This document shows, piece after piece, positions 38,473 to 50,698 of a stretch of DNA of 64,000 bases. The stretch's first letter is position 1. The number at the start of each line of letters is the position of its first letter. Source of the stretch: Aureobasidium sp. EXF-3400 (lineage: Eukaryota; Ascomycota; Dothideomycetes; Dothideales; Saccotheciaceae); NCBI GenBank assembly GCA_024195585.1, contig SWBL01000050.1, forward strand, positions 124,001 to 188,000. The letters are read 5' to 3'. Both the position numbers and the translations under genes were made by a program. The notes beneath the pieces are model-generated. The model did not search any database, was not told the DNA's origin, and saw only the letters and a list, made by a program, of their open reading frames with translations.

Positions 38473-39434
38473 ACCGACAACCTCTTTTTTACGACCTGAG
38501 GGCGCTTTTTTTTCGTACAAAGATACACCATAATGGGCGCTTTGAGAGCCTGGTTTTGTATAGATCTAATGCGTAGGATGTTTTCTTTTTGTTTACTTTT
38601 CGACATGGCGAAGCTGGCTTGATGTCTAGCTTTTGTCTCTTTTTTGTATCACTGATCACGCTTCACGGCTACAATTTTTGGTTTCTTGTTGACTGTATGT
38701 ACTTGCATCACGGAAAGGCTCTTTCTATTTCTTCCCTGTTCCAGTGCATCGTTCTTGCCTTCCTCAATCGTAGCATTTGCTCTTTCCTTCTCATCCTCGC
38801 TCCTTCGACCCTTCCTTCCTCAAACGCGCTTTCCAGCTTCAAGAGGGGTAAGAGAGACAGTGACGCGACTGCCACAACGGTATTCTACCCTGTGGCTTGC
38901 AGCACAGTGCAACAAACAACGGCTTCTAACCATCAGGGTCACTTGACTTTTCTTCAACGGCTGGAGTACGGGGTGATCAGATTCCTGAACATATGACTTT
39001 TCGTCTTGGTGGAAGATATTCAGAGTTCAGATCGGAAATTGAACGTAAGTTCTGTGTGATGATTTGATATTTCTTGCAGCTATCTTGCAAGATCAGAAGG
39101 GACTCTGTCTACCTCTGATCAAGTCTAGCTGTGTGTGTGTGTCTACATACTGGTATAATCTATATACGTATCTCCGATGCAGTGAATGCTTTTCCTCCCA
39201 TGCTTGCAACAAAAACGAAAAGCTAAAAAAGAAAGAAGGGTATAGGTATCGCAAGCGAAAAGATGTCTCAGGGGGGTCCATTCCCTTGCATCTTCCTTGC
39301 AAAAACCACCATGAAGAAGAAAAAAGAACGCTCAAAAATGCAAAAGCTCAAATGGGGACTTCGCACACTAATCCTTGCATCCCCGAACAAGGACGTAAAC
39401 CATAGGCAAAAGACGAATGATAATCGCTCTCGTT
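38473..39434. other. Convergent intergenic region with short (TG)n
   Basis: 3' flanks of the GPI-protein and LPMO genes. Contains a short TG dinucleotide run at about 39130-39142 and A-rich sequence at 39210-39340. No gene seen. Confidence 0.45.
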
Positions 39435-41018
39435 CTACGAAGAAGCAACCAACACGCCTTGACCCTCACAAACGGTACCAGGAGCAGTTCCTCCCATTCC
39501 AAACCACACCAAATCATTGCACATAGAGAAACCTCCAGTACCTTGACATTCCACATCGCCGTTTTCAGCACAAGCTCCGGCGCCACTGGGATAAGCAATG
39601 CGGTCGTCGCGGTAGAAGCCAGCAGGCGAATCAGCTTGTTGGGCATATTGCTTTGTGGATGATGAGTAAGGAGAAAAGCTAGGCACGCAGGAGGCGCCGT
39701 TGTCGAGGTTGCGGGAGCCGCGGTAGACCCAGGATGTGCTGCCGTCGGAGTACATGGCGCTGTCGCATGTTACCCATGTGTTGGCTGATGTGCAGATGTA
39801 GGTGCCGGGGACGCAGGGGAGGTAGGTGGTCAGGTCGCCGGTGGCAAACTCGGTGTCGGGGTCGACGGGTGCTGATGAGGCGGCTGCAGAGGCTGAAGCG
39901 GAGACGACAGAGGTCTTTGCTGTGGAGCCGGCGGTGGTGTAGACGGTGAGAGTCACGTCTGAAGGGCAGTCGTCGGAGCCAGCCGTGGAAGAAGGCGAGG
40001 GCACTGGTGTGGTGGCTACTGATGTCTTGCCGGCGTTCTTAATGGTAGACAAGGTGATCGCGGTCGACGCGGTGTTCTTGCTACTGGCACTGCTCTGGGC
40101 AGCAACCGTGGAGGAAGATTGCTTGACACTCGAAGCTACAGCAGAAGACTTGGCTGTGGTCTTCAAAGTGGTAGGAATTTGAGTTGAGGACGACGACGAA
40201 GCAGCAGCAGAAGACTTGTAAGTAGTAGGCGAGGATCCAGAGCTTCCACCCACGGTGGCAGTCTGAGGCTCAGCAGTATCACCAAGATCCTTGTAGGTCA
40301 CACCGAAAGGCGTGGGTGCGTCACAGACGCCTGCCTGCGAGTCTGCAGGGCTCGATCTGGTCATCTTGCCGCCGTAAAGAACATCAGGTCCAGGCAGAGG
40401 ATACACAGGATCTTCGCCTTCGGCAGTAACGCAGGTGTTGACACCAGGGATGTTAGCCTTCCAGATAAAAGGCAGAGCCTCGAAACTAGATGTGTCGCGC
40501 TTGGATGCGGAAGATCCTTCGATAGAGACAGTGGCGCAGTTCATGTAGTACTCGCGGTTGCCCATCTCGTTCTGCCAGGTCCAAGCAAAGAGAGCATTTC
40601 CATCAGGCGCATAAGAAGGAATGGTAAAGTCGTAGGTTGATGACAAGGGACATCCTCCAATCATCGACTTGATGACTCTGAAAGTTGCGCCATTGTCGTA
40701 AGAGAGTGAAAGCTGACACGAACCACCACCGTGAACAGCACTGCCGGCGATAGTCATGTTGTAAGTCGAACCAGCAGAGTAAGTAGCAACGGGAACAAAA
40801 GGTCGGTCATTCTGGTAGCCTTTGCAGGGGAAGTTGGATCCGTCTTTGAGCAGTGGCGATGTCATACTGTAGTCAATGATAGTGTAGCTGTTTGCAGGGT
40901 TGTATTTGCTGTGGAGGGGATAAGGCCAGCTCATCTCCATATGTCCCAGCGCCTGCGATGCGAGCGAAAGAAGCGTGCCTGTCACCAGGACAGACCGCGA
41001 TGATTTCGAACCAGGCAT
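39435..41018 (-). CDS. Secreted lytic polysaccharide monooxygenase, AA11-like
   Basis: Single exon, 527 aa. The signal peptide ends ...SLASQALG so that the mature chain starts with His ([14 protein letters not shown]), as an LPMO copper brace requires. The second His is in [17 protein letters not shown], and an axial Tyr probably lies in [13 protein letters not shown] and [20 protein letters not shown] are typical of AA11, which oxidatively cleaves chitin. After the catalytic domain (about residues 26-190) come a Ser/Thr/Ala-rich linker and a Cys-rich C-terminal domain ([37 protein letters not shown]). The latter may correspond to the X278-type module often joined to AA11; that part is less certain. 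Likely substrate is fungal chitin, in wall remodelling or attack on other fungi or arthropods. Confidence 0.88.
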   Translation of the reverse strand: MPGSKSSRSVLVTGTLLSLASQALGHMEMSWPYPLHSKYNPANSYTIIDYSMTSPLLKDGSNFPCKGYQNDRPFVPVATYSAGSTYNMTIAGSAVHGGGSCQLSLSYDNGATFRVIKSMIGGCPLSSTYDFTIPSYAPDGNALFAWTWQNEMGNREYYMNCATVSIEGSSASKRDTSSFEALPFIWKANIPGVNTCVTAEGEDPVYPLPGPDVLYGGKMTRSSPADSQAGVCDAPTPFGVTYKDLGDTAEPQTATVGGSSGSSPTTYKSSAAASSSSSTQIPTTLKTTAKSSAVASSVKQSSSTVAAQSSASSKNTASTAITLSTIKNAGKTSVATTPVPSPSSTAGSDDCPSDVTLTVYTTAGSTAKTSVVSASASAAASSAPVDPDTEFATGDLTTYLPCVPGTYICTSANTWVTCDSAMYSDGSTSWVYRGSRNLDNGASCVPSFSPYSSSTKQYAQQADSPAGFYRDDRIAYPSGAGACAENGDVECQGTGGFSMCNDLVWFGMGGTAPGTVCEGQGVLVASS

Positions 41019-43166
41019 GATTGATGCGCTTGTGATGTTGTGTGCGTGTGTTTGTGTTGCGCGCGTCGTGTCAGAGAAGCGAGTGCAAAGTTGTCAAGCA
41101 GAGAAAAAACAAGCGAATGTGTATGCGTGTAATGTGTAGAGTGAGCGAGTGACCCAAAAACAAGAAGAGAGTGGATGGACGACCAGAAAAGAGGCCAAGA
41201 ATCGCGATGGCTGGCTTTACTTATACCATATATCGATACTCCTTATTGAATCCAGCCACTTTTTCCTCTTCCCTCACACGTTCGCTCAAGCAAGGTACGT
41301 TAAAGGGTCACGAAAAAAACGGCTTTCCCAATACGCAACCGATAGTTGTCAGAGGGAGACAAGAAAGCCGTGACCAACGAAGCCGTTGCTCGCGGCACTT
41401 GCATTGCTCTCCAATCATTTGCCAACACGAACCTCATCACGAACATTTTTGAATCAGTATCTCAAGCCTGTCATTCACATGATGGATTGCTCTTTCTGCG
41501 TGCAAAGACAAGAAGAAAAGAGGCGTGTTTCAAAGGGGGTGGATGGTGTTCTCAGGAGCAAAGATCCGGACAGAAGTTTCAACGGTCGACCCTATGCTGT
41601 GCAACCGTTGCGCGATACTGCTGCAAGGGATGTTTTTTCTATGCGCTCTGACGCGTATAGGGAGCAAAGACAAAAACGTGAATAGAAAGCATGAGCAAGA
41701 GTGATCAAGAAGTCAAGTGACAATCGTGATGCGCAATCGATAGTCAAGCGAGTGTCGCAAGGAAAGTCAGAGTATTCAGGCGACTTACGTGTGATGTATC
41801 AATGCTTGTTTTCGGCTCTGAGCATTTCTACTGATGCCGGACCTGATGCATTTGCATGCCACCTAAATTATCCTCCTGATCTGGGCAGCTCTAGATCCAG
41901 TGCCTCGGCTTTGTGTTCGACTCCATACCATATTCTCGACGTACAACCCTTGCTCTTGGAATCCCTCGAATTGTCTTTCCTTTGTTCCATTTCTAACTCT
42001 TTGTCTGATGCGACAATTGTCCTCTTGTGACCATCCGGCACATTGTTCCCGGCAGGCTTGCGATCGATAGGCTTTCGTCTGCAAAGCTTGCCCCCTGTAA
42101 TCGACAGCAACGGCTTTACAGCAACAAGAATGACGAGCATTCTAGACGACGGTGACGGCAATAGACGATAGAGAACTCGGTGTATCACAGGCGACAGCAA
42201 GGCCGATGCTTCGATAGACGGTTGCAGTCGTTGCTCTGCCACGCAGCGCAACCGCAATGGGCGGCTTCATTGCTCAACGCTTACCGTCGAAGCCAAACGG
42301 CTTTCGCTATTTCGAGTCGTGATGGAGCATTTCGGTATGCGGTCGTCGCGGAGATGCAAACTTGCGTTCGTCTAGATTGTTAGTGGGCAAGGCGACACGA
42401 GATGATATGGATTCAAGGTGAAGGAGGAGTTCTTCTTGAGTGAGACATTTGGTCCGTGCTGACTGGATTGTTCAACCTCCATCGCTCTTTCCTCAGCTTT
42501 TCTACCAGTCTGTACCGATGACACCAAATCACATTCGAGATCAGCTCGTGCCTTCGACATGATTGGGCGAATTAGACATGGAAAGTATCCTGCCATTATA
42601 TAAAGGCGTCGGTTGATTCCTACAAACCCGCACACCACCATTGGATCCTGTTACGCATAGAGGTCGGCAGAGCACCTGTCTCTCTCTATGGATGCTGAGA
42701 CTGGTCTTGACTCGATCTGACCCGACAGTAGCACAATGAAGACAGGAGGTCCATGACCCATCCTGACATCTCGCTCTCCCAGATGATGAGCACGGGATCT
42801 TGTCGCATCGGAGGGGTTATGCAGCATACTCCTGAGGATAGACGGGGACAGAGAGCAGATTCACAGACCTGCCGCTCTCTGCTCCTGGCCTTACAACTGA
42901 GGTATCTACGCGACTTCAAATCGCAAAGCTAAAAGTGCGATGCCAGGCACCGGTAACAATTCGCGAATTCAACTTCCAACGTGCGAGATCATAGATTCTC
43001 GACGGCTGGAAAGTACTCGCATAAATGAGAGATTGTCTGCTTGACATCTGTGGATGCTTACGTGCTACCCTTTCTACCTGGAAAAACTCCAATGCCTTCC
43101 GCTCCGAGACCAACTCCTAACCACTGTCACGACTGGTGTTTACTATCTTAGCGACCAAGTGCTCCA
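41019..43166. other. Intergenic region, no supported gene
   Basis: About 2.1 kb between the LPMO promoter and the 3' end of the sugar porter. Frames of up to about 130 codons exist on both strands but show no motif or codon signature. A TATATAAAGG sequence at about 42598 could be a TATA box, but no gene start follows convincingly. Confidence 0.4.
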
Positions 43167-44856
43167 TCATCTGCTCACCACCGAGATCTGGTCAACCTCC
43201 ATCTTCTTCTCATCCCTAGCGAAGCCCAACCTCCTCTCCTCATCATACATCTCCTTACTGATGACCCTGGTATGATTCTTGTTCAATCCCATGCAGACCC
43301 TCGGTTCGTCAAAGAACATGTGATCGATCTTCTCCAAACTCCTACCCGACGTCTCGACACCAAAGAACCACGTCAACGGCACAAACGACGCATTCACAAT
43401 CGCCCATACCCAGAAGTAATTACCGCCGATGTTGGAAAGACCGATAGGAGTTACCATTACAACGACAAAATTGCTCATCCAGTGGCCAAATACACCGACG
43501 GCGGTAGCTTTATTACGAACGCGAAGAGGTTGGATTTCGGCCGAATACGACCAGCTGACGGGGAGGATACCCAAGGTGAAGCAGTCCATGAAGAGGAACA
43601 TGAAGGCGACTGCGACGATTGAGTTGGTGTGGGTGGGGTTGACGAGTGCACCGGCGATGACGGCCATACATGCTGCACAGCCGATACTGGAGAGAATGAC
43701 GGTCCAGCGACGGCCAAGACGGTCAATGTAAAAGTATGGAGGCCAGGAGAATATGGCGTATTGAGTGAATGCGACTGAGGCGAGGATCAAGGCCATACTT
43801 GGGCTGTAGCCGAGGTAGTTTTCGAGGATGTATGCGAGGTAGTAGCAAAGAGCGTCTGGAGAAGATGTTAGGGATTACTCATGGTTTCGCAAATGTTTGT
43901 CACGACTTACTAATGCCAGACCATTGGTTCATCATGTACGGACCCATGCCGAGAAGGACACGATGCAAGTTCCTCGATTTGGTCGAGTTGGTGAAAACCT
44001 CACCCCATGTTGCGTCACCTGCCTCTTGCTCGATAGCAACAACCTCGCAAATCTCGTTGAGTTGGTTTGTGACATCTTCATGGTCCAGAGGCTTGTCTCC
44101 GAGACGAGCAAGGATCTGGCGAGCTTCCTCTGTACGACCGTTCTCTGCTAGCCAGCGAGGAGTCTCGGGTAGGAAGGGTGTCAGACAAAGAACGAGACCG
44201 GAGAACAGCATCTGGCAAGCGATGGGAAAACGCCATTGGAAGCTGGTGTTCGAGTACAGTGTGGCGAAGCATAGCCAAGAGGCGATAGCGACGCCGATGA
44301 TGATGAGGGCTGATTGAACGACGAGAAGCTGTGTTTCTTGTCAGTGTCTCCTAATCCATGTCATACATAAGTCGGTACTCACAGCTCCACGATTGCGGCT
44401 GGGCAGCGTCTCACTCTGCAGAATCGGTACGGCAACAGTCGAGAAGCCAACTCCGATACCAGCAATGACTCTGGCAACACTCATCTGAGCGTACGAAAAG
44501 CTGGCGGTTTGGATGGCCGCTCCAATGATGACAATGATGTTGGCATAGACGATACTCTTCTTACGGCCGACCTTGTCCCGGATGAGGAAAGCCATAACAG
44601 CACCAAGAGCGCACCCAATGTCATAGATGGCAGTGACGAGACCGGTACGAGTTGCTGATGGATTGCCGAGCATATTCTTGAAGCCCTCGCCAGCCAAGAC
44701 ACCTCCGAAAAGACCTTGATCGAAACCAAAGAGGAGGAAGTCGAGGCCTGAGGCGAGAAGGATAACGGAGATCAGGGCATTGCCTCGAAGTTGGATAGGC
44801 ATGTTGAAGTCGTATGCTTGGAAGGATTGGTGATGAGATAGCGAGCCTGTTGGCAT
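43167..44856 (-). CDS. MFS sugar porter (hexose-type transporter)
   Basis: Exons 44856-44383, 44328-43911 and 43855-43167 (introns 54 and 55 nt) give 526 aa. The first ATG is 44856; an upstream extension starts only at TTG. Sugar-porter signatures are all in place: FGFDQGLFGG in helix 1, DKVGRKK in loop 2-3, PETPRWLAE after helix 6, DRLGRRW in loop 8-9, PVSWSYSAEIQPLRVRNKA near helix 10 and VETSGRSLEKID after helix 12. Splicing restores SGINALCYYL, the helix-7 sugar-binding motif. Twelve membrane helices are expected at the plasma membrane, with proton-coupled or facilitated import of a hexose, pentose or related polyol. The substrate cannot be read from sequence. The myo-inositol oxygenase 11 kb away makes inositol a thought, not a claim. 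Confidence 0.93.
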
Positions 44857-45793
44857 ACGGGATGTGGGGCGTGGAATCAACCTCCTTATATGTTGATTAG
44901 ATCACCAGGCGACCCACAGAGAACAAGGTGCTTGCGGGGATATTCTGGGGTCTCCAGATCGGCACTCCAGGTTTTTCGCCATTGACAAGGCATTAACCAG
45001 TGGTGATTGAACGTCTTGGTGGTGGGGATGGTCGTATGGATTACTCTTCCAAGACATCCGTCCGCTGTTGAGATTCATGTCGCCGATGCGGTTATGCCGT
45101 TTCAAGGCATCCGATCAAGAATCCTTGTGTGTGATGCGCCGCTAACAAGTCATACTTCTCTGGGCGAACATTGGCGAGCAGCAAAGAGGATGCGGGGGGA
45201 AGAGTTGAGGTCAAGACAAGGTTGACGCGATGGCTGGAGGTTGAAAGCGGGGTTATAGTGCACATTTGGACTCTTCCGACGCTGCAACCTCCCTTCGTAC
45301 ACTAACATACTACATGCTGCTGGGTGCTTTCCGGATGATTCAATATCCATCGCTCTTTCCCATGTGCAAGACTCAGTAATGCGTAAGCTATAAAAACGCA
45401 TAATACTCTCAAGAAACAGCATAGCATCCATTGAGATACGACATATCATGGGCTCTCTTTGGATCTATCTCGGGTCTAGAGATTATTGTGCCTTTTGATG
45501 TGAACGAAGCTTACGTTGAGGGAGAAATCTGATGGGTCGAGTCACGTAGATCTTCACGAGTAGGCACACAGTCTTGTGTCTTCGAGGTTTGTCTGGCATT
45601 CGATCTTATGATACAACACTTTCTATCCTGTTGTAATTCTGGCGCAAAACTCTACCACAGTGCTTTCTTCACCTTCACCCGCTTGAGGTGCTCCTTCTTA
45701 TCTGAAGATCGACATGATGTCCTCTCATCGGCTGCAGACGATGATATTATCTCCTCCTTGTAGATCGACCCTTGTGTACGTTGCCTCTGCAGA
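44857..45793. other. Intergenic region containing a MITE-like repeat
   Basis: Promoter side of the sugar porter and 3' flank of the F-box-like gene. Apart from the repeat at 45386-45501 nothing is seen. Confidence 0.45.
45386..45501 (+). repeat. MITE-like repeat, copy 4
   Basis: Starts AGCTATAAAAACGCATAATA, centre GGGCTCTCTTTGGATCTATC, ends ATTATTGTGCCTTTTGATGT. The two ends are imperfect inverted repeats. This copy is the closest to the one inside the gene C intron. Confidence 0.7.
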
Positions 45794-46504
45794 TCAATCG
45801 CGGGCATCGATCAGACGAGCCTTCTCAACTGCTACCAGAGCGCCAGCTAGGATTCCAAGAGCATCGATGGTAGGCTTGATGCGTTTACCTTCAGCGCAGG
45901 CATCAACGAACTGGTCCATAGCATCCTGAGCCTGCTGAATGGCGGCCTTGCACCTCTTGATGTGTTTTGCCCTGCACAAAGCATACTCAGCATCTTCCGT
46001 CGTGTGCTGGGGTACATGATTCTTGCTCCACTCAAGGTCAGATTCGAGTGATCCGTACTTGGGCTCGACACCCTTGACTCTGTAGTCCCAGTCACCAGCG
46101 TCGCGGCACCAAAGATCCACGATGTACATGCAGGCTGCGAGGTCATCCGATTCAGTGGGTGCGAACCGGAAGGCGACATAGCGCAGGTTGCTGATGTTGT
46201 CAACACCAATCATGTTGAACCAGAGGCGAGTCACCCGAGCGAATGCGAGCTCAGTCGTCTCAGTGTGAGGTTGGGGGTGGAGATATAGGGGGAAGATACT
46301 GGAGCGGTAGAAGATGGGCAGCGCTTCTTCTCTGATCTGTTGGCACACAGAGAGTAGAGGGGGAAGGGAGCCATGGAATCCTCCCTGGTACATGGTGTAA
46401 CGGTAAACCATCAAACGGACCTCGATAGGCAAGTCCATGAGCTTGAATGTTGTAGACTGAGTCGAGGTGCGAGTATCCATGTTGGAGACTCGAACTTCCT
46501 TCAT
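45794..46504 (-). CDS. F-box-like (fungal LPxEVR-type) protein
   Basis: Single exon, 236 aa. Residues 20-70 carry the pattern common in fungal F-box-like proteins: LMDLPIEVRLMVYRYTMY, then LLSVCQQIREEALPIFY. The family, very large in ascomycetes, is mostly uncharacterised. Some members recruit substrates to SCF ubiquitin ligases, but the motif here is only a relaxed F-box. The C-terminal half is helical and Lys/Ala-rich (CKAAIQQAQDAMDQFVDACAE). Nothing in the surroundings indicates a partner. About 430 bp separate its start from the dipeptidase stop. Confidence 0.75.
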   Translation of the reverse strand: MKEVRVSNMDTRTSTQSTTFKLMDLPIEVRLMVYRYTMYQGGFHGSLPPLLSVCQQIREEALPIFYRSSIFPLYLHPQPHTETTELAFARVTRLWFNMIGVDNISNLRYVAFRFAPTESDDLAACMYIVDLWCRDAGDWDYRVKGVEPKYGSLESDLEWSKNHVPQHTTEDAEYALCRAKHIKRCKAAIQQAQDAMDQFVDACAEGKRIKPTIDALGILAGALVAVEKARLIDARD

Positions 46505-46936
46505 GTTGACGGATTGTGTATAGCAAAGGGTTGGTGTTGAGCAAGAGCAAAAGTCGTTTGGAGTAGCGAGCGGGTGATTTTGAAGGTGGTCTTCTTTGTC
46601 GAATGTCGATGTTGGGGCGAGGGCACAATAGCGAGCGAGGCTCAGACGAGCTCAGCGTGTATTGAAGAATACTGGAGATCGTTGTGTGAGGCAGTCTGTA
46701 GTAGTGTTTGGAGACAGTGCGCGTAACAGTTAGTCGGTACGCGAGAGGAAATCCAGAAACTTCCGTGTTCGACGCAAACCCTTCCGGGACTCTATCTCGC
46801 TCGCAATGCTTCACCTTGTCTCTTTCTGTTTCGACTCGTCGACTACCCTTGGCACGAAATCAGGGCACACATAAGGAGGTACAACCTGACCTACTCTTCG
46901 GATTGTCTGACGCCAATTCTATTCGCACATCCCCTA

Positions 46937-48340
46937 CTAATCACGATACAAACCCTCCTCTGGAGGCTTAACCCCATACCAGTCGAGACCAAGTTTATCC
47001 TCCGGATCAGGATCAGGCATCTGATAGAATCCATCATACCTCCAAAACTTTCTGCCTTCCCACACATCCTCCACAGGGGTAACTCCTTCTTCCTGCATGC
47101 GCTGAGAAACCTGCGCGACCTCCGTCCACACTCGAAGAATGTTCTCTCCAGCTACCAGTGCAAGTTGTTGTTCGGTTGCGCCTCGGTCCAAGATGGCTTT
47201 CAATAGAAAGGGGAATCGAGAGCAGTCTTCGAGACCGGGGATGACAGACGCGATACCTATAGTGGCATTAGGGGCACTGCAGCGAGGGAAATAAGGTCGA
47301 TATCACTTACCATCAAAGTCTGATCCCAGACCGACGTGCTCCCACCCGATACGATTGGCGATGTAGAACAAGTGATCAAGCAGCATGTCCATTGTGGCTT
47401 CGGACCTCCTGGCGGCGAGATGCTCGGGCACGAAGGTGACCATGACTATGCCATTGTTGGCAGGTACGAGGTCGAGGACTGAGTCTGGCACATTACGAGG
47501 GCAGTCAAAGACGCCGCGGGCATTACTGTGAGAAAACATGACTGGTGCATTTGTGCACTTGAGAGCTTGTTCTGCGGCTTCTGGCGAAACGTGGGAAAGA
47601 TCCACCATCATGCCTAAGACTGGGTTAGTGTTCATTGCTTGTCAAATTACATGCAATCACCGACCTATTCGATTCATCTCTTTGATTGCTGCTTTGCCGA
47701 GGCTTGATAGTCCTCCGTGAACAGGACCAACCTTGGACGTAGAAGAGTCGGCAAAAGCATTGTTCTCGACATGGGTCATGGTGCACTATCCCCTCGTCAG
47801 TAACGCCCATACAGAAAGCGGAAGTGTACGTACATATCTCACACCCAGCTGATGATAAGCTCTAATAACGCTGATGGAGTTTCCAGCTTGATGAAGACCT
47901 TCCAGACCAATTGAGCAAGCAATCTTTCCCTTCTGATATATTTCCCTGACATTCTCCGGTCCAAAAACAAACTTAAAGTCCTTGGGATACTGCTTGACCA
48001 TTCGAATGGATAGATCGATCTGTTCAATCGCATCACGGCACATATCGTTGTATGTGGGCAATGCAAAGTTTTCGGAACCACGAAGATGGGGCACACAGAT
48101 TGACCAGAATTGCAGTCCTACGGCTCCTTTCTTGAGACGAGGCAAGTCCGTCATACCGCGCTGGAAGCCTTTTTCAAGGTCGAATTTGGGGTTGTTGTGT
48201 ACTTTGCCCTGAAAGCAACATCGTGGTTGCTGGGGAAGATCATTGTGTCCATCTGCGAGCGGCGTGTTGAGCAGAACACGTTTGACTCGTTCATCGATAT
48301 CCAGCAGTTGGTACGGATGGACTGAGTTATTCTCTGACAT
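46937..48340 (-). CDS. Membrane-dipeptidase family zinc dipeptidase (M19)
   Basis: Exons 48340-47834, 47785-47665, 47613-47311 and 47256-46937 (introns 48, 51 and 54 nt) give 416 aa. M19 metal ligands are visible: the HxD motif DGHNDLP (His32, Asp34), the bridging Glu in IGLEGLHQ, and His residues in DLSHVS and [15 protein letters not shown] holds the late Asp. Enzymes of this family hydrolyse dipeptides, tolerate D- or unusual C-terminal residues and use two zinc ions. No signal peptide is evident, so a cytosolic enzyme is likely. The frame also contains an upstream ATG at 48421; 48340 was preferred because the extra 27 residues are leader-like. It is divergent from the Dal5-type permease, and their shared promoter holds the CCCGCGGG motif and GATA sites. 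Confidence 0.9.
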
Positions 48341-48450
48341 CTCGTAAATTCGTGTAGTATGCTGTAAAGAACAAGAACCCGACTGTAGATGATAAGTGAT
48401 TGGGAGGCTCTTGGACAGCATCTATATCGGGTGTTGCAGGGTCGGCCAGT

Positions 48451-48468
48451 GAGTCCCGCGGGAAACTC
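48451..48468. promoter_or_regulatory. Palindromic promoter element, copy 1
   Basis: GAGTCCCGCGGGAAACTC, near-palindromic around CCCGCGGG. It lies 111 bp upstream of the dipeptidase ATG and about 295 bp upstream of the permease ATG. Fifteen bases (48454-48468) recur exactly at 53153-53167. A CCG/CGG pair is the usual target form of Zn2Cys6 regulators, one of which is encoded in the same cluster. Confidence 0.7.
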
Positions 48469-48762
48469 TAGATCGGGCAGATAGGCCATCACTCCCCGCA
48501 CCCTTATCTACTCTACCCCCGCCTATCTCCATGTAGCTAATCTGCGGGGTTGCACCTTCATCAAGTTGAACATGAAATCTGGTGTTAGGACAGAACCACT
48601 ATCACCGTGTCCTGGACCAGTTCTCCGATGAAGATGATAAGAGGACTGTGTTGTCTGCGGAAAGATATCCGCGAGGGTTGTCTGTAAAGGTTTGACTGGT
48701 GCTAGCCAAGATATAAGAGCTAGAGTCTGCCGCACACTAGATGTTGCAGGTCATTAGACATA

Positions 48763-50429
48763 ATGACCGCCCAACTATCCCGCCACACCACCAAAGAAGA
48801 GGCTTTAGACCTCGACCTGAAGAATCTTCAGCATGAGACAACCATATACGATCCCACCCAAGCAGGTGAAGTGCTGTCTGTCGTCGATGACAAGAAGCTC
48901 TTACGCAAGATTGACTTTCGATTGATGCCAATACTGTACGTTGCCAGCGCAGCTCAGATATGATGGTCACTGACACGACTCAGATGTATCACTTACGCAC
49001 TGCAATCAATCGATAAGACGACCTTGTCATACGCTGCCGTCTTTGGACTGGCCGACGAGACCAACATCTCAGGACCCGAGTTCTCATGGCTTGGGGCCAT
49101 CTTCTATCTGGGATACATGTTTTGGGAATGGCCAACCTCGTATCTCTTGCAAAGATTCCCACTTGGAAAGTTCCTGGGAACATCGGTGAGTGATGGTCCA
49201 ACGCAACTTGATGGTTTTTAAGAGTCACTGACAGCAATCAGGTAATCCTTTGGGGTATCGCTCTAGCCTGTCACGCAGCAGGTCACAACTTCGCCGGACT
49301 AGCAACCGCAAGATTCTTCTTGGGTGTGTTTGAGGCGTGTATACAACCAGTGACCATGGTTATGTTCAGCATCTGGTACACACGTATGGAGCAACCTCTA
49401 CGCCTAGGCATCTGGATTGGTTGCGCCGGACTCGGTTACGTCGTTGCTGGCATCACAAGCTTCGGCATCGGACATATTCATGGCGATTTGTCGAGCTGGC
49501 GGTATACCTTCCTCATCTGGGGATGCATCACTATCGCTTGGGGTGTCGTCGTACTTCTTTTCCTGCCCGACAACCCCGCCACGGCCAAATTTCTCTCCGA
49601 GGATGAGAAGATGGGCGTGATTCAACGCGTCAAAGGCAACGGAACCGGACTCGAGGGAAAGACCTTCAAGACGAGTCAAATGTGGGAGACACTGACAGAC
49701 ACAAAGACCTGGTTGCTGTTTATCTTCGCTGTAAGCAGCAACGCACCTAACGGAGGTCTCACAACATTTCAGGGGCTCATCATTCGTGGACTTGGTTTCT
49801 CTAAACTGCGCACCACGCTGATTCAGATGCCCTCTGGTGCCATTCAGTTCGTGGTGTGCACGGGCGCGACCTTCTTCGCCTCGCGATATGAGAACGCACG
49901 ACTGCTCACCATGTTCTTGTGTCTGCTGCCCACATTAGCTGGTGTCATCGGAATGTGGACCCTACCCAGGAGCGTACCTTGGGGTCGCATGGTATGCTTG
50001 TGGATCACATTCACTTACACAGCTACGTGGACGCTGTCCATGTCTGTTGTAACAGCCAACACTGCTGGATCAACCAAAAAATCCACGACTGCTGCCATGC
50101 TTCTCATCGGCTACTGTCTCGGAAACTTCATAGGGCCTTTCTTCTTCAAGAAGCCTCAAGCACCACGATATGAGCTAGGTGTGGGTATGATGTTGACTTG
50201 CATCGGCATACAGATGCTCAGTATTGGAAGCTTGTACTTGCTCTTCCTCACTCGCAATCGTAAGCGTGCTGCTGAGAACGCATTGTCGGCTGAGCACGTT
50301 GCCGAAGGACAGATGAAAGGACTCAGTGACGAGACTGATCTCCAGAATCGCAACTTCAAAGTAAGTTCCTGTCGTAATGTTCTCGAAAAGAGAAACGCTA
50401 ATCGAGTTCCCCAACAGTACGTCTATTAA
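48763..50429 (+). CDS. MFS permease, Dal5/allantoate (ACS) family
   Basis: Exons 48763-48935, 48984-49185, 49242-50360 and a 12-nt final exon 50418-50429 give 501 aa; introns are 48, 56 and 57 nt. The last splice (GTAAGT, GCTAAT branch, CAACAG) turns the end into NRNFKYVY, the usual FRYVx terminus of this family, whereas reading through gives an atypical tail. Family features: DFRLMPIL before helix 1, ALQSIDKTTLSYAAVFGL, a WLGAIFYLGYMFWEWPTSYL helix, GVFEACIQPV and FLPDNPATAKFL. Twelve helices and plasma-membrane location are expected. Dal5-type carriers import allantoate, ureidosuccinate and, in yeast, dipeptides. Between a dipeptidase and an amino-acid decarboxylase, peptide or amino-acid derivatives are the likely cargo. 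Confidence 0.92.
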
Positions 50430-50460
50430 AGCAGAGCCTCGATGTGCTAAATTCTGTCAC

Positions 50461-50591
50461 ACAGACAGCTATGAAAATGCACAATACTTTCGAGACGGTA
50501 GCAAAGTCCAGAGAGAGCCGACGTTTTCACGATTCTCAGTGGGTGCCTCCCGTTTACTCAAGCGACTGTGCATTTTGATAGCTGTCTATGT
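50461..50591 (-). repeat. MITE-like repeat, copy 5, with best-preserved inverted ends
   Basis: The ends ACAGACAGCTATGAAAATGC and (reverse complement of the right end) ATAGACAGCTATCAAAATGC, each continuing with ACA, form terminal inverted repeats of about 30 bp. The interior (TCCAGAGAGAGCCGAC) is the reverse complement of the GGGCTCTCTTTGG centre of other copies. Starts 31 bp after the permease stop. Confidence 0.8.
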
Positions 50592-50698
50592 GGCATACCT
50601 TTGCACATGGGAAGGTGGTATGATAGATGTGGTAGTATTCGTTAGAATGAGTTTATGCGTCCATCTTTCTGTAGGATAACGCGCAATGATTCAACTGT

